Below are positions 24,390-32,507 of a DNA stretch of 64,000 nucleotides, one piece after another. The stretch lies in contig JAISSW010000016.1 in NCBI GenBank assembly GCA_031272895.1, positions 62,001 through 126,000 of the forward strand. The letters are read 5' to 3'. Each line of letters starts with the position of its first letter. Position 1 is the first letter of the stretch. Source of the stretch: Clostridium sp. (lineage in GTDB: Bacteria; Bacillota; Clostridia; Oscillospirales; Acutalibacteraceae). A program made the translations under genes and the position numbers. Below the pieces are notes generated by a model, which had not been told where the DNA came from, searched no databases, and saw only the letters and a program-made list of their open reading frames with translations.

Positions 24390-25589
24390 CTATCTCAGCC
24401 CGGCAAAAAATTCCTTCATCACCTCCGCAATATATTCAAGCTCGTTTACTCCTAAGCCATGGTGACAGCCGATATAAAACCCTTTGCGGCTTACGTTTTT
24501 CGCTACAGGGTATGAATCCTCCAAATTGCCGTACAACTTTCGGTATATGGGTTGGTTCAGCAGCGGAAACATTGGGCGTGTTTCAATGTTTCTGTTTTCG
24601 AGAAAATCACAAATCTCCTTGCGCGTAAAGCTATTCCCCATAATTAAAATCGGGTACATCATAAACGTGTGGTTGTAATCCTCGCCGTAAATTGGCAGCT
24701 GTAAATAAGCTTGGTAGGGTGATAACAGCTCGTTCAGGCAACGTGCGTTATTTCGTCGGATTTCCATAATCTCATCCGCGCGCTCCAATTGCGCAAGCCC
24801 GAGCGCCCCCTCCAATTCCCCCACACGGTAGCTATAGCCCAGCCTGTCAAAGCAAAACCTGCGGTCGAGCGTTGTTTCTCCCTCCATGCGCTTTTTGCAA
24901 ACCGCATCAGAATCCGCCGCAACGCATACTTCACAGGTGCAGGAGCGCCCGTGCGCAATCAGGCTACGCAAGATTTCCGCATAGCGTTCATTGTCAGTTA
25001 TTGTAACCCCGCCCACACCCGTCATTATTGTATGGGCTACATAAGTAGAGAACGCCGATAAATCGCCCCAACTGCCCACCATGCGCCCCTTGTATTCAGC
25101 AAAATGGGCGTCTGAGCAATCCTCAATTATTTTCAAGCCGTTCCGAGCCGCAAAATCGGCAATAGCATCCATTTCGCAGGGTAAGCCAAAGCAGTGTACA
25201 GGCATTATCGCGCGGGTTCTTGGGCTTAGGTGCCTCTCAAGCTGTGTTGGGTCAAGGTTATAAGTTTTTTCATCGACGTCAGCGAAAACAGGAGTCAGTC
25301 CTGCGTGCAAGACTGAGTTTGCACTGGAAATAAAGGTCAGCGCGGGAACAATTACCTCCGAATCATTTTTCCATCCTTCCATTTCCTTTAGCGTTTCGAG
25401 TGCAATATGCAGTGCGCTTGTGCCACTGTTGCACATTATGCCATAGCGTTTTCCATGCCGCTGTGCAAATTCCCTTTCAAAGCGCAAAACATATTTACTT
25501 GGCGAAAGTCTGCTACTGTCCAGCGCCTCGTTCACATAGCGTTTTTCAAGCTCGGTTACAGACGCCCAACCCACACCGATTTTTTTCAT
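24390..25589 (-). CDS. DegT-family PMP-dependent sugar 3-dehydratase-like enzyme with Lys-to-His change and Fe-S-type cysteines
   Basis: The 399-aa protein has the DegT/DnrJ aminotransferase fold (CNSGTSALHIAL; LGYSYRVGELEGALGLAQLE). The residue that normally holds PLP as a Schiff base is His186 (STYVAHTIMTGVGG), as in ColD and the E1/RfbH dehydrases. These remove a sugar 3-OH instead of transferring an amino group. Cys217, 219, 222 and 231 form C-x-C-x2-C-x8-C, close to the [2Fe-2S] ligand pattern of E1. IIEDCSDAHFAEYKGRMVGSWGD also matches the E1/RfbH style. The ATG at 25589 has GGGGAG at 7 nt. It is last in the radical SAM/glycosyltransferase operon and close to GDP-mannose 4,6-dehydratase, so a GDP-4-keto-6-deoxymannose-derived substrate is inferred. 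No E3-type reductase lies nearby. Confidence 0.85.
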   Translation of the reverse strand: MKKIGVGWASVTELEKRYVNEALDSSRLSPSKYVLRFEREFAQRHGKRYGIMCNSGTSALHIALETLKEMEGWKNDSEVIVPALTFISSANSVLHAGLTPVFADVDEKTYNLDPTQLERHLSPRTRAIMPVHCFGLPCEMDAIADFAARNGLKIIEDCSDAHFAEYKGRMVGSWGDLSAFSTYVAHTIMTGVGGVTITDNERYAEILRSLIAHGRSCTCEVCVAADSDAVCKKRMEGETTLDRRFCFDRLGYSYRVGELEGALGLAQLERADEIMEIRRNNARCLNELLSPYQAYLQLPIYGEDYNHTFMMYPILIMGNSFTRKEICDFLENRNIETRPMFPLLNQPIYRKLYGNLEDSYPVAKNVSRKGFYIGCHHGLGVNELEYIAEVMKEFFAGLR

Positions 25590-25618
25590 GCTCATACTCC
25601 CCAAAGCTCCATCGCCGG

Positions 25619-27553
25619 TTATTCAGCTTCCGTTACATTGTAGAAAGCCGGTCCGCCATATTTGCCTCTCAGGCTGACAACGAACCCATAGCTAATCCAG
25701 TCCTTTTGGTTGTTAGGGTCAAAAAAGCGCAAACGAACATGGCGTTTTTCCGGAATAGCTGTTTTGCCCTGAGCAAGGGCATCAAAGTAGCTTGGAAAGT
25801 CATATTCAAACTCAAGCACCTTTTCGGGTTCGTTTGGCTGAAGTATCAGCTCGCGCTGGTAGCGCAGTAGTTCAAGCGCCAACTCACGCTCCATGCCAAA
25901 GCCAAGAACAAATTCTTCCAGCTCATCAAAAAAAGGCGCAAGCTCATATACTGCGTGTTCAAACACATATTGGTTCTCTTCGCACGCATAGCTTCCAAGC
26001 GCCGGGACAGAGAGAATCAGCGTATCCTTGCCCTCGGAAATATGCGAGAGTTTTTTATTAAGAACCTGTGCCACATCATGCATAATCGTTCCGTTATTGT
26101 TGAGTGCATAGTCAAGCAGAGCCTGATAAAAAGCCTTGTAGCTACAAAGCTTGCTTGCAAACAAATGAATTGCAACAAGGCGGGTGACACCATAACAGTG
26201 CAAGCCTTGCACAAACCAAATAAACAGTGAGGCTGTTTTCCAGTCTTCGACGGGAAGTGTTTTGGTTGAGATAATCGTGTTGATATATTCAGGTATTTCA
26301 TTTACAAATTCAGACGATGCAGATAGATATTGAATAAGCCGTGACTTGACCGTTTTCAGTTCAAACTCTCCTCTCCTTGCGTAAAGGCGTGAGTTCGGCA
26401 GCAAAAAACAGTGATACATAACTATTGCGTTATGCTGCCCAAGCTCAAGTAAGGTTTCAACGCCGTCGTAAAAGCTTTCAAGGCTCTCGCCCGGAAGCCC
26501 GAGTATAAGCTCAGAGTAGCTCATAATTCCGTTTGCGCGGTAACGCTCCAACAGGCTTTTGAAATGTGTGAAGTCCATGTTTGTGCGCCCTATGTTTTTA
26601 AGCACCACCGGCGACAGGCTTTGGAAAGACAGCGTTGTACCATGTCTGCTGATTTCACTATGGTTAAGCTTTTTAACAATACTAAAGACGCGTTCCTCAT
26701 TGTGCTTAGCGTAATTCGCGTACATAAACATTGGGTAGCCGCTGCGTTTTTTCGCCGCTATCATTTCATCTGCAATTGCCTCATCCCGCTCAAAAAAGCC
26801 AAAGTTGGAATCAGCCAGCCATATATATTCCACCTTATGCTCTGAAAACCACTCAAGCTCCGCCAGCAGGCGCTCCATTGAAAAGCAACGTATTTTTGAC
26901 TTAAGCAAGCCCCAATCACAATATGCGCATTGGTACGGGCAACCGCGGTTTGTTTCCCAAACACTTGACCACTGAATATCAGGGTGTTTGTTATATATAT
27001 CATCAAAAACGCCGCAAAGGAAGGGTGAAGGGCAGTCCTCAAGTGAGGGCAGAGCCGCAGGCGCATTTGTTATGATTTTATCCTCTGCAGAACGATAAGA
27101 AAGCCCGGGGACACCCGTTAAGTCGGGCACAGCCTTAGTTAACTCAACCAAGAGCCTTTGAAGCGGTATTTCCCCCTCACCGTGCACCAAAAAATCAATG
27201 TATGAAAACTCCTCAAGAAAGCTTTCGTCAGGCGGAATATTGTGTCCGCCAAACACAATTATGCAGTTGGGATAAGTTTCTTTTATTTCACGCGCCAAGG
27301 TCTTGTTATACTCGGTATTCCAAACATAGCATGAGAAACCCACCAAAAAAGGATTGTCAAGCCCGCGAACTGTCTGCTCAATGTCCGTCCTCAAGAAGAG
27401 CAAATCCGCCAAGCTGTAATTATCGTCAACAATCGGCTCCTGCTTCGCGTAGGTCCAAAGCTGCCCGACAGCGTAAGGCAAATAAGCCGTCTTAAATGCG
27501 GCGGTGCTGCGCAAAACATCGGGCTGAACCATGTAAACATTACGCTTAATCAT
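25619..27553 (-). CDS. B12-binding-domain radical SAM protein (paralogue 1)
   Basis: The 644-aa protein has an N-terminal cobalamin-binding-like Rossmann region (CIIVFGGHNIP...IDFLVHGEGEIPLQRLL). A radical SAM core follows with cluster motif CPYQCAYC inside ETNRGCPYQCAYCDWG, then a ~250-residue C-terminal part of unknown fold. ELILGLPGESLESFYDG is a typical radical SAM barrel motif. Such enzymes cleave SAM to make a 5'-deoxyadenosyl radical; members with a B12 domain often methylate unactivated carbons. The ATG at 27553 overlaps the previous stop by 8 nt, implying translational coupling. A longer upstream frame (to 27799) only reads antisense-like sequence of the glycosyltransferase and is rejected. 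The substrate is unknown. Confidence 0.85.
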   Translation of the reverse strand: MIKRNVYMVQPDVLRSTAAFKTAYLPYAVGQLWTYAKQEPIVDDNYSLADLLFLRTDIEQTVRGLDNPFLVGFSCYVWNTEYNKTLAREIKETYPNCIIVFGGHNIPPDESFLEEFSYIDFLVHGEGEIPLQRLLVELTKAVPDLTGVPGLSYRSAEDKIITNAPAALPSLEDCPSPFLCGVFDDIYNKHPDIQWSSVWETNRGCPYQCAYCDWGLLKSKIRCFSMERLLAELEWFSEHKVEYIWLADSNFGFFERDEAIADEMIAAKKRSGYPMFMYANYAKHNEERVFSIVKKLNHSEISRHGTTLSFQSLSPVVLKNIGRTNMDFTHFKSLLERYRANGIMSYSELILGLPGESLESFYDGVETLLELGQHNAIVMYHCFLLPNSRLYARRGEFELKTVKSRLIQYLSASSEFVNEIPEYINTIISTKTLPVEDWKTASLFIWFVQGLHCYGVTRLVAIHLFASKLCSYKAFYQALLDYALNNNGTIMHDVAQVLNKKLSHISEGKDTLILSVPALGSYACEENQYVFEHAVYELAPFFDELEEFVLGFGMERELALELLRYQRELILQPNEPEKVLEFEYDFPSYFDALAQGKTAIPEKRHVRLRFFDPNNQKDWISYGFVVSLRGKYGGPAFYNVTEAE

Positions 27554-28313
27554 CTTGCTCCTCCAACAATTTAGATTTGGGCGTGAAAAAAATCTTGAAC
27601 AGGGGAACCAAGTAACGCATTTTTTTCCCAAATGAGTTTGTGGACTCGTTTTCTTCGCGTGCCTTTTGAACCGCCGGTAATTCAATTGCCGGCAGCTTAA
27701 GCTTAAAAAACGGCAGGGTAAACTCCAAGATACAGCTGACACTTGTCTCGCAGAAATGAAAGCGAGTGAATATGCCGCATGGTATAACAGATACCCCATA
27801 TGTGGGGTCGGTGAACCTTGTGTTGAATAAAATCCTTATGAGCCATTGTGCGGCGGAGAGTAAAAAAGCCGTTACAGCACTTTTATTGTCGTTGGTTTGC
27901 CCACCGACCATAAAACGTGATGGGCGCACCAACGCATTCGGGCAGACCTTACTTACTGCCAGCATAGCGGGAATATAAGCCACTTCCAAGTCCCTATCGG
28001 CAGGTAGGATTGCCAAATGCGTGATTTCATTCCGAGCTTTCAGGTATTCTTTAAGTGAAAACATTATCGGTAAATTCGGCTTTTGGCTAACAATAACCAC
28101 AGGGATAGCCCCCGGAATACTTTTTTCTATTGATTCCGCCATATTTTTACATTCGCTTGTAGCAAATGGCGCTAAATAAATTATAAATTCCGCAACATCG
28201 TCAGGCGAGCAAACAGCCTGTAAATCTTCAATGGTTTCCTTTAACGATTGCACTTCATTAACTGCCGCCACCATTACCGCGCATTTTTTGAAGGTAATAT
28301 TTTTAACATCCAT
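27546..28313 (-). CDS. Glycosyltransferase-like protein (family 2 type fold)
   Basis: The 255-aa protein resembles the catalytic half of dolichol-phosphate-mannose-synthase-like GT2 enzymes. It shows an N-terminal beta-alpha start (CAVMVAAVNEVQSLKETIEDL) and a metal-site-like LAILPADRDLEVAYIPAML. An alpha/beta acceptor region follows (WLIRILFNTRFTDPTYGVSVI), in which DPTYG parallels the DxxxG of polyprenyl-phosphate glycosyltransferases. There is no clear transmembrane domain. It overlaps the neighbouring radical SAM genes on both sides (11 and 8 nt), so all three are produced together. Donor and acceptor are unknown. The classical DxD is replaced by ADRD, so activity is not certain. Confidence 0.65.
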   Translation of the reverse strand: MDVKNITFKKCAVMVAAVNEVQSLKETIEDLQAVCSPDDVAEFIIYLAPFATSECKNMAESIEKSIPGAIPVVIVSQKPNLPIMFSLKEYLKARNEITHLAILPADRDLEVAYIPAMLAVSKVCPNALVRPSRFMVGGQTNDNKSAVTAFLLSAAQWLIRILFNTRFTDPTYGVSVIPCGIFTRFHFCETSVSCILEFTLPFFKLKLPAIELPAVQKAREENESTNSFGKKMRYLVPLFKIFFTPKSKLLEEQDD

Positions 28314-30219
28314 ATTTTACCTCTGCATCAGTTCGCATATTGTTGCCGCCGCGGCGACCATACCAGACGACCTCCCGCGCATAGTCGGGCAGGCTTTTCA
28401 GTTCTCCCTGCCGTGGGAAAGCCACGGTCATATCCGCCTTAATCAGCGGTTCCGGAGTGTTTGCAAGCGCCGCGCTGAAATATCTATGGAAATCATAGCT
28501 AAAATGCCTCTCTTGCGGGGCTTCCGGTAAAACAGCCATCGTCCTTTGGTATTTCAAAAGCTCGGCGCGCAGGTCGTCCTGAATCGGGAATTGCCCCAAA
28601 AAGCTGTTCAAATCATCGAAGAAAGCTTCCGGCTGCACGGCAAGGCAAAGGAACAGGATTTCCTCTAAGCCCCAATTAACAGCCCCAAAACGGCTGTCAA
28701 CCTGCACAACCTCCCCGCTGCCGTTATCCACAATTGCGGCAAAGTGCCCCTCCAAATCGCTCAGCCTCCCGCCAAGCACTGTGGACGGGTTTTCCCTTGC
28801 CCAGGCAATAAGGCTGTTGTAGAAGTCCTTGTAGCGCAGCCCCAACTCATTATGCAAATAAATCGCAACAAACTGGGTTAGCCCCAAGCCATGCAAGCCC
28901 TGAACAAGATTTGAAAACACATTTGCCCTGACCCAATCGGCACGGGGCATGGTGTTGGTTTTGCAAATAACGTTCATGTATTCGGGCGCTTCCTCGTCGT
29001 CCGGCACACAATGCTCCTGCTCCCGCCTTATTGACGCAAGCTCAATGCCATGCTTTTCCACATACGCCGCTTCCGCAATCTCGGCATTCGGCAAAAGCTC
29101 GCACAAATAAACGTCAAGGGAGCTGTGCTGACCTGCGTCAATCAATTTATCTATGCCCTCGCAAAAGCTGTCATAGGTTTCGCCCGCAAGCCCCAAAATC
29201 AGCTCCGAGTGCGTGGGTACGCCATGGCTGTTATACAGCGCCATAAGCTCGGAATAGCGCTCAAACGTAAGGTTTTTTCTGCCAACATTTTCCAGAGCAG
29301 CTTGGCTTGTGCTTTGGAAAGAGAGTGTGGCTCCCTTACTCATGCCGTTTTTGTGCAGACGGTTGTTGATTTCAAAAACACGCAAATCGCTGTTTTTGGC
29401 AAAGCAGGTATCAAACTTAATGGGGAAGCCTGTCCGCTTCTTGCTTTCTATGCAATAATCAACTATTTCCTCATCGCGCGCTAAAATGCCGAAGTTTGAA
29501 TCAGCGCAGAAAATAAGGTCAATGTGGTGCTTTGCCGCCCAATCTATCTCAGCCTTGACTCTCTCCATAGGGAACTCCAGCAGGCGGCTGCGCACCGTAC
29601 CCCAATCACAAAAGGCGCAGCGGTAAGGGCAGCCGCGGTTGGTTTCCATAATCATGGCGAAATCAAAGCTGTATTTCTCCAAAATGCCGTCAAACATCCC
29701 GGAAAGATAAGGTGATGGAAAATCCGCCGACTGGCACGGCTCCACGGGAGTTGAAATCAAGCCGCCGTCCTCGCCGCGGTAAGAAATATTTGGAACGGAC
29801 GATAAAGCTCCCTCGCCGTTCAACGCCAAAAGCAGACGCTCGAAGGGTATTTCCCCGGCCCCATGGATTAGAAAATCAATGAATGGATATTCGCCCAGCT
29901 GCTTGCTGCTGTTGTTTAATATTTGGTGTCCGCCAAAAACAACCAAGCATTCCGGGTAACGCTTTTTTAGCCGCTCAGCAAACAGCTTGTGGTACTCAAA
30001 ATTCCAAACATAATTTGAAAAAGCCACAAGATATGGGCTTTCCAAGGACTCTATTGCCTCATCAATTTTTTCGCGCAGAAATATAAAGCGCCCCGGCGAA
30101 TAGCTCTCCCGCACAGCAGGATTTTGCCACGCATAGGCGGCTATGCAACCGCAAGCGTAGGGGAAATGGGCGTTATTGCCATACAGGTACCCGGCCTGCA
30201 CAAAATAAATATTCTTCAT
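28303..30219 (-). CDS. B12-binding-domain radical SAM protein (paralogue 2)
   Basis: The 638-aa protein is a paralogue of the 25619-27553 product and aligns along its length. Shared blocks are VVFGGHQ...FIDFLIHGAGEIP, METNRGCPYRCAFCDWG (cluster motif C-x3-C-x2-C), CADSNFGILARDEEI, and SELILGLAGETYDSF. The C-terminal third is shared in size and general pattern. Having two such proteins in one operon suggests consecutive radical steps on one substrate or related substrates. It has its own promoter at 30251-30280, so the radical SAM to DegT segment can be transcribed without gmd. The reaction is unknown; C-methylation or sugar rearrangement is inference. Confidence 0.85.
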   Translation of the reverse strand: MKNIYFVQAGYLYGNNAHFPYACGCIAAYAWQNPAVRESYSPGRFIFLREKIDEAIESLESPYLVAFSNYVWNFEYHKLFAERLKKRYPECLVVFGGHQILNNSSKQLGEYPFIDFLIHGAGEIPFERLLLALNGEGALSSVPNISYRGEDGGLISTPVEPCQSADFPSPYLSGMFDGILEKYSFDFAMIMETNRGCPYRCAFCDWGTVRSRLLEFPMERVKAEIDWAAKHHIDLIFCADSNFGILARDEEIVDYCIESKKRTGFPIKFDTCFAKNSDLRVFEINNRLHKNGMSKGATLSFQSTSQAALENVGRKNLTFERYSELMALYNSHGVPTHSELILGLAGETYDSFCEGIDKLIDAGQHSSLDVYLCELLPNAEIAEAAYVEKHGIELASIRREQEHCVPDDEEAPEYMNVICKTNTMPRADWVRANVFSNLVQGLHGLGLTQFVAIYLHNELGLRYKDFYNSLIAWARENPSTVLGGRLSDLEGHFAAIVDNGSGEVVQVDSRFGAVNWGLEEILFLCLAVQPEAFFDDLNSFLGQFPIQDDLRAELLKYQRTMAVLPEAPQERHFSYDFHRYFSAALANTPEPLIKADMTVAFPRQGELKSLPDYAREVVWYGRRGGNNMRTDAEVKYGC

Positions 30220-30250
30220 AAAAGCTCCGTCATACCGCTGATACTATGTT

Positions 30251-30280
30251 ATTATACCCTTTTTACTTTAGCCGCGTCAA
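30251..30280 (-). promoter_or_regulatory. Internal promoter before the radical SAM operon
   Basis: TTGACG (30280-30275) and TATAAT (30256-30251), spacing 18, in the 70-bp gap between gmd and the radical SAM gene. Confidence 0.65.
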
Positions 30281-30289
30281 GCGTAGTTG

Positions 30290-31303
30290 CTATAGCCCTG
30301 CAAGCTTGAGGTCATGGTTCACCATAATTTTTATCAGTTCACTAAAGTTGGTTTTCGGCCGCCAGCCCAACGCGCGGCGCAGTTTGGTCGGGTCACCGAG
30401 AAGGTTCCCGACTTCAACCGGGCGGAACAGGCTTTCGCTGACCTCTACAAGCACTTTACCGCTGCATTTGTCATAGCCCTTTTCATCTAAGCCATTGCCT
30501 TCAAATTCCAGTTCCATGCCCGCCTGCCTGAACGCCAGCTTGCAAAATTCGCGCACGGAATGCTGTTCACCTGTTGCCACAACATAATCGTCAGGCTTAT
30601 CCTGTTGGAGCATGAGCCACATACACTCGACATAATCCGGCGCATAGCCCCAATCCCGCAGCGAATCCAAATTCCCGAGCAGGAGCTTTTGTTGCTTGCC
30701 CACCGCAATATTCGCCGCCGCAAGGGAAATTTTGCGTGTAACAAAATTTTCTCCGCGGCGCTCACTTTCATGATTAAAAAGAATACCATTGACTGCAAAC
30801 ATACCATATGCCTCGCGATAGCAGCGCACAATCCAATAAGCATACAGCTTTGCGATTGCATACGGCGAAACCGGAGCAAATGGCGTTTTTTCATTCTGCG
30901 GAGCGGGTGCGCTTTCACCGAAAAGTTCCGATGTTGAAGCCTGATAAATTCTGCAAGCGTCCAACTCCAAAAGGCGAACACCCTCCAACATTCTAAGAGT
31001 ACCGATAGCGTCCACCTGGGCGGTATATTCCGGCACCGTGAATGATGTGTGCACATGGCTTTGCGCTGCCAACAAATAAAGCTCGTCCGGTCGCACCTGC
31101 CCAAGCACACGGGTGACGCTTAACGAATCGCTGACATCACCATACCAAAGCTTAAGGTTACCTTTAATATGCTCAATTCGTTCCATTCGCTCGGTTGAGG
31201 TCCTGCGTAGCAGCCCATGCACCTCGTAGCCCTTGCTAAGCAGCAATTCAGCAAGATAAGACCCGTCCTGCCCTGTTATCCCCGTAATGAGAGCCCTTTT
31301 CAT
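30290..31303 (-). CDS. gmd: GDP-mannose 4,6-dehydratase
   Basis: Gmd converts GDP-mannose to GDP-4-keto-6-deoxymannose, the branch point to GDP-fucose, rhamnose, perosamine and colitose. The 337-aa short-chain dehydrogenase has the NADP motif [16 protein letters not shown]. It also has the catalytic STSELFGE and Y-x3-K ([14 protein letters not shown]), and the Gmd-specific [27 protein letters not shown] lies 7 nt before the ATG. It follows the Lgt-like gene by 10 nt. No GDP-fucose synthase (wcaG) is in the window, so the keto sugar probably goes to another enzyme; the DegT-like 3-dehydratase nearby is the obvious candidate. Confidence 0.95.
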   Translation of the reverse strand: MKRALITGITGQDGSYLAELLLSKGYEVHGLLRRTSTERMERIEHIKGNLKLWYGDVSDSLSVTRVLGQVRPDELYLLAAQSHVHTSFTVPEYTAQVDAIGTLRMLEGVRLLELDACRIYQASTSELFGESAPAPQNEKTPFAPVSPYAIAKLYAYWIVRCYREAYGMFAVNGILFNHESERRGENFVTRKISLAAANIAVGKQQKLLLGNLDSLRDWGYAPDYVECMWLMLQQDKPDDYVVATGEQHSVREFCKLAFRQAGMELEFEGNGLDEKGYDKCSGKVLVEVSESLFRPVEVGNLLGDPTKLRRALGWRPKTNFSELIKIMVNHDLKLAGL

Positions 31304-31313
31304 TTTTATACTC

Positions 31314-32384
31314 CTATGCCGCCCTTGCCGTTATACGTTTAGCAATGGTCTCAACAATCTTCTCTCGCAGCTTAGTTATTTGCGGCAGCAAAAGCCACCA
31401 TGCAACAGATAGCACCACTAATATTATTGCAAATATTTGGTTCATGTAAAGCCCAAAAAACTTATGTGACTCCCCCGCACGGTAGTCTTCGTCATGGTAT
31501 CTGAAGGACTCATAAACGCCGCGCGAAACGGCATATAGCGCCGCCGACAACGCCACTGCCCTACCCGGGCGGTAAAGCTTGCTGAAAAGCATGAAAAGCA
31601 CCACTATCAGGCAGCAGGCGGCGTATGTGTAAAACTCAAATTCTTGCACCGGAAACAGGGTTTCACCTTCCAGTTTAACATCTACAGCCTCTACTCCCCA
31701 CGGCCAAGGAACGCCGAAGCAGCAACCCACGCGGGAACAAATGTGCTTAATGGCGGCAAGAGCGACAAGAATAACCAAAACTGCGAAATCAGCATATATT
31801 TTCCAGTTTTTTGACATTAAGTAAACTGTTGAAACCACAATCGCGCCAAGGGATAACAGTATAAAGAAATAGCGGATTAGATTTGCGACAGTTCCGTCAA
31901 GCCCGGCGATTGATTGGGTCGTCACCGAAGTTACGCGCAGCACACCAAGGTCTTGACTTTGACTGCCGTAAAACGATAAAACCAATGCAAGAATACAAAC
32001 AAGTATCGAGCCAAAAACGCTGACCTTGTGTTGTTTATTCACGCCGGATAACACCGGGAAACGGCTGCGGAAGAATTCGGAAACACTAAACCCAAGCCAG
32101 CCGAACATTTGCCGCAGATAACCCGCCAATTCTTGGAAAGACGGGAAACGAAAGCGTTTTTTGTTTTTGTACATTTTTTTGCGGTCTTTGCGCTTTTTTG
32201 CCTTTGGTCTTACCCAAAAAATGTTCTGCGGCTTTGTAACCGGGTTGGTAAATGGTAGTTTTGTCTGCTCCGCATAGCGGTTAACATTTTTTGATATGCT
32301 CAAGATTACCACCAGCGCTAAGCAAATAAGCGGCGCAATGACAAATTCGGGGGTATTTGACAAATACTCAAGGATTCCGGACAC
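31314..32384 (-). CDS. Lgt-like integral membrane protein (divergent)
   Basis: The ~356-aa protein has 6-7 hydrophobic helices and resembles the C-terminal half of prolipoprotein diacylglyceryl transferase. It shows [19 protein letters not shown], corresponding to the Lgt RIGN...GxPxxxPWG region, then [12 protein letters not shown] and [13 protein letters not shown] (the C-terminal Arg-rich Lgt motif). The HGG loop of true Lgt is not seen, and a basic 50-residue loop ([19 protein letters not shown]) is inserted near the N-terminus. The GTG at 32384 is 7 nt after GAGGTG; an earlier GTG at 32399 lies at the expected transcription start. It is the first gene of the gmd cluster, so it may act on a lipid-linked intermediate; that is inference. 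A true lgt must lie elsewhere. Confidence 0.65.
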   Translation of the reverse strand: MSGILEYLSNTPEFVIAPLICLALVVILSISKNVNRYAEQTKLPFTNPVTKPQNIFWVRPKAKKRKDRKKMYKNKKRFRFPSFQELAGYLRQMFGWLGFSVSEFFRSRFPVLSGVNKQHKVSVFGSILVCILALVLSFYGSQSQDLGVLRVTSVTTQSIAGLDGTVANLIRYFFILLSLGAIVVSTVYLMSKNWKIYADFAVLVILVALAAIKHICSRVGCCFGVPWPWGVEAVDVKLEGETLFPVQEFEFYTYAACCLIVVLFMLFSKLYRPGRAVALSAALYAVSRGVYESFRYHDEDYRAGESHKFFGLYMNQIFAIILVVLSVAWWLLLPQITKLREKIVETIAKRITARAA

Positions 32385-32403
32385 GGGACAACACCTCACT
32401 TAG

Positions 32404-32431
32404 ATTATAGCACATTCGCTGTTTTTTACAA
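32404..32431 (-). promoter_or_regulatory. Promoter of the Lgt-like/gmd genes
   Basis: TTGTAA (32431-32426), 16-bp spacer ending TG-C, and TATAAT (32409-32404) on the minus strand. It predicts a leader of only ~15 nt before GTG 32384. It is back to back with the plus-strand promoter at 32444. Confidence 0.6.
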
Positions 32432-32443
32432 TACTTGCGGCGC

Positions 32444-32472
32444 TTGCGCATTTTGGAGGAATATGGTATACT
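32444..32472 (+). promoter_or_regulatory. Promoter of the interrupted guanylyltransferase gene
   Basis: TTGCGC (32444-32449), 17 bp, then TATACT (32467-32472) with TG-G before it. The same TTGCGC-17-TAnANT form occurs at 55695 and 57077, so it is a local promoter type. Confidence 0.6.
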
Positions 32473-32507
32473 GGAGAAGACGATATTAAGTAAGCGGGGG
32501 TGACGAA

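Noticed and set aside
27554-27799. N-terminal extension of radical SAM protein 1
   Set aside because: The extra 82 residues overlap the glycosyltransferase gene and read as low-complexity shadow; MIKRNVYMVQ at 27553 aligns with the start of the paralogue.
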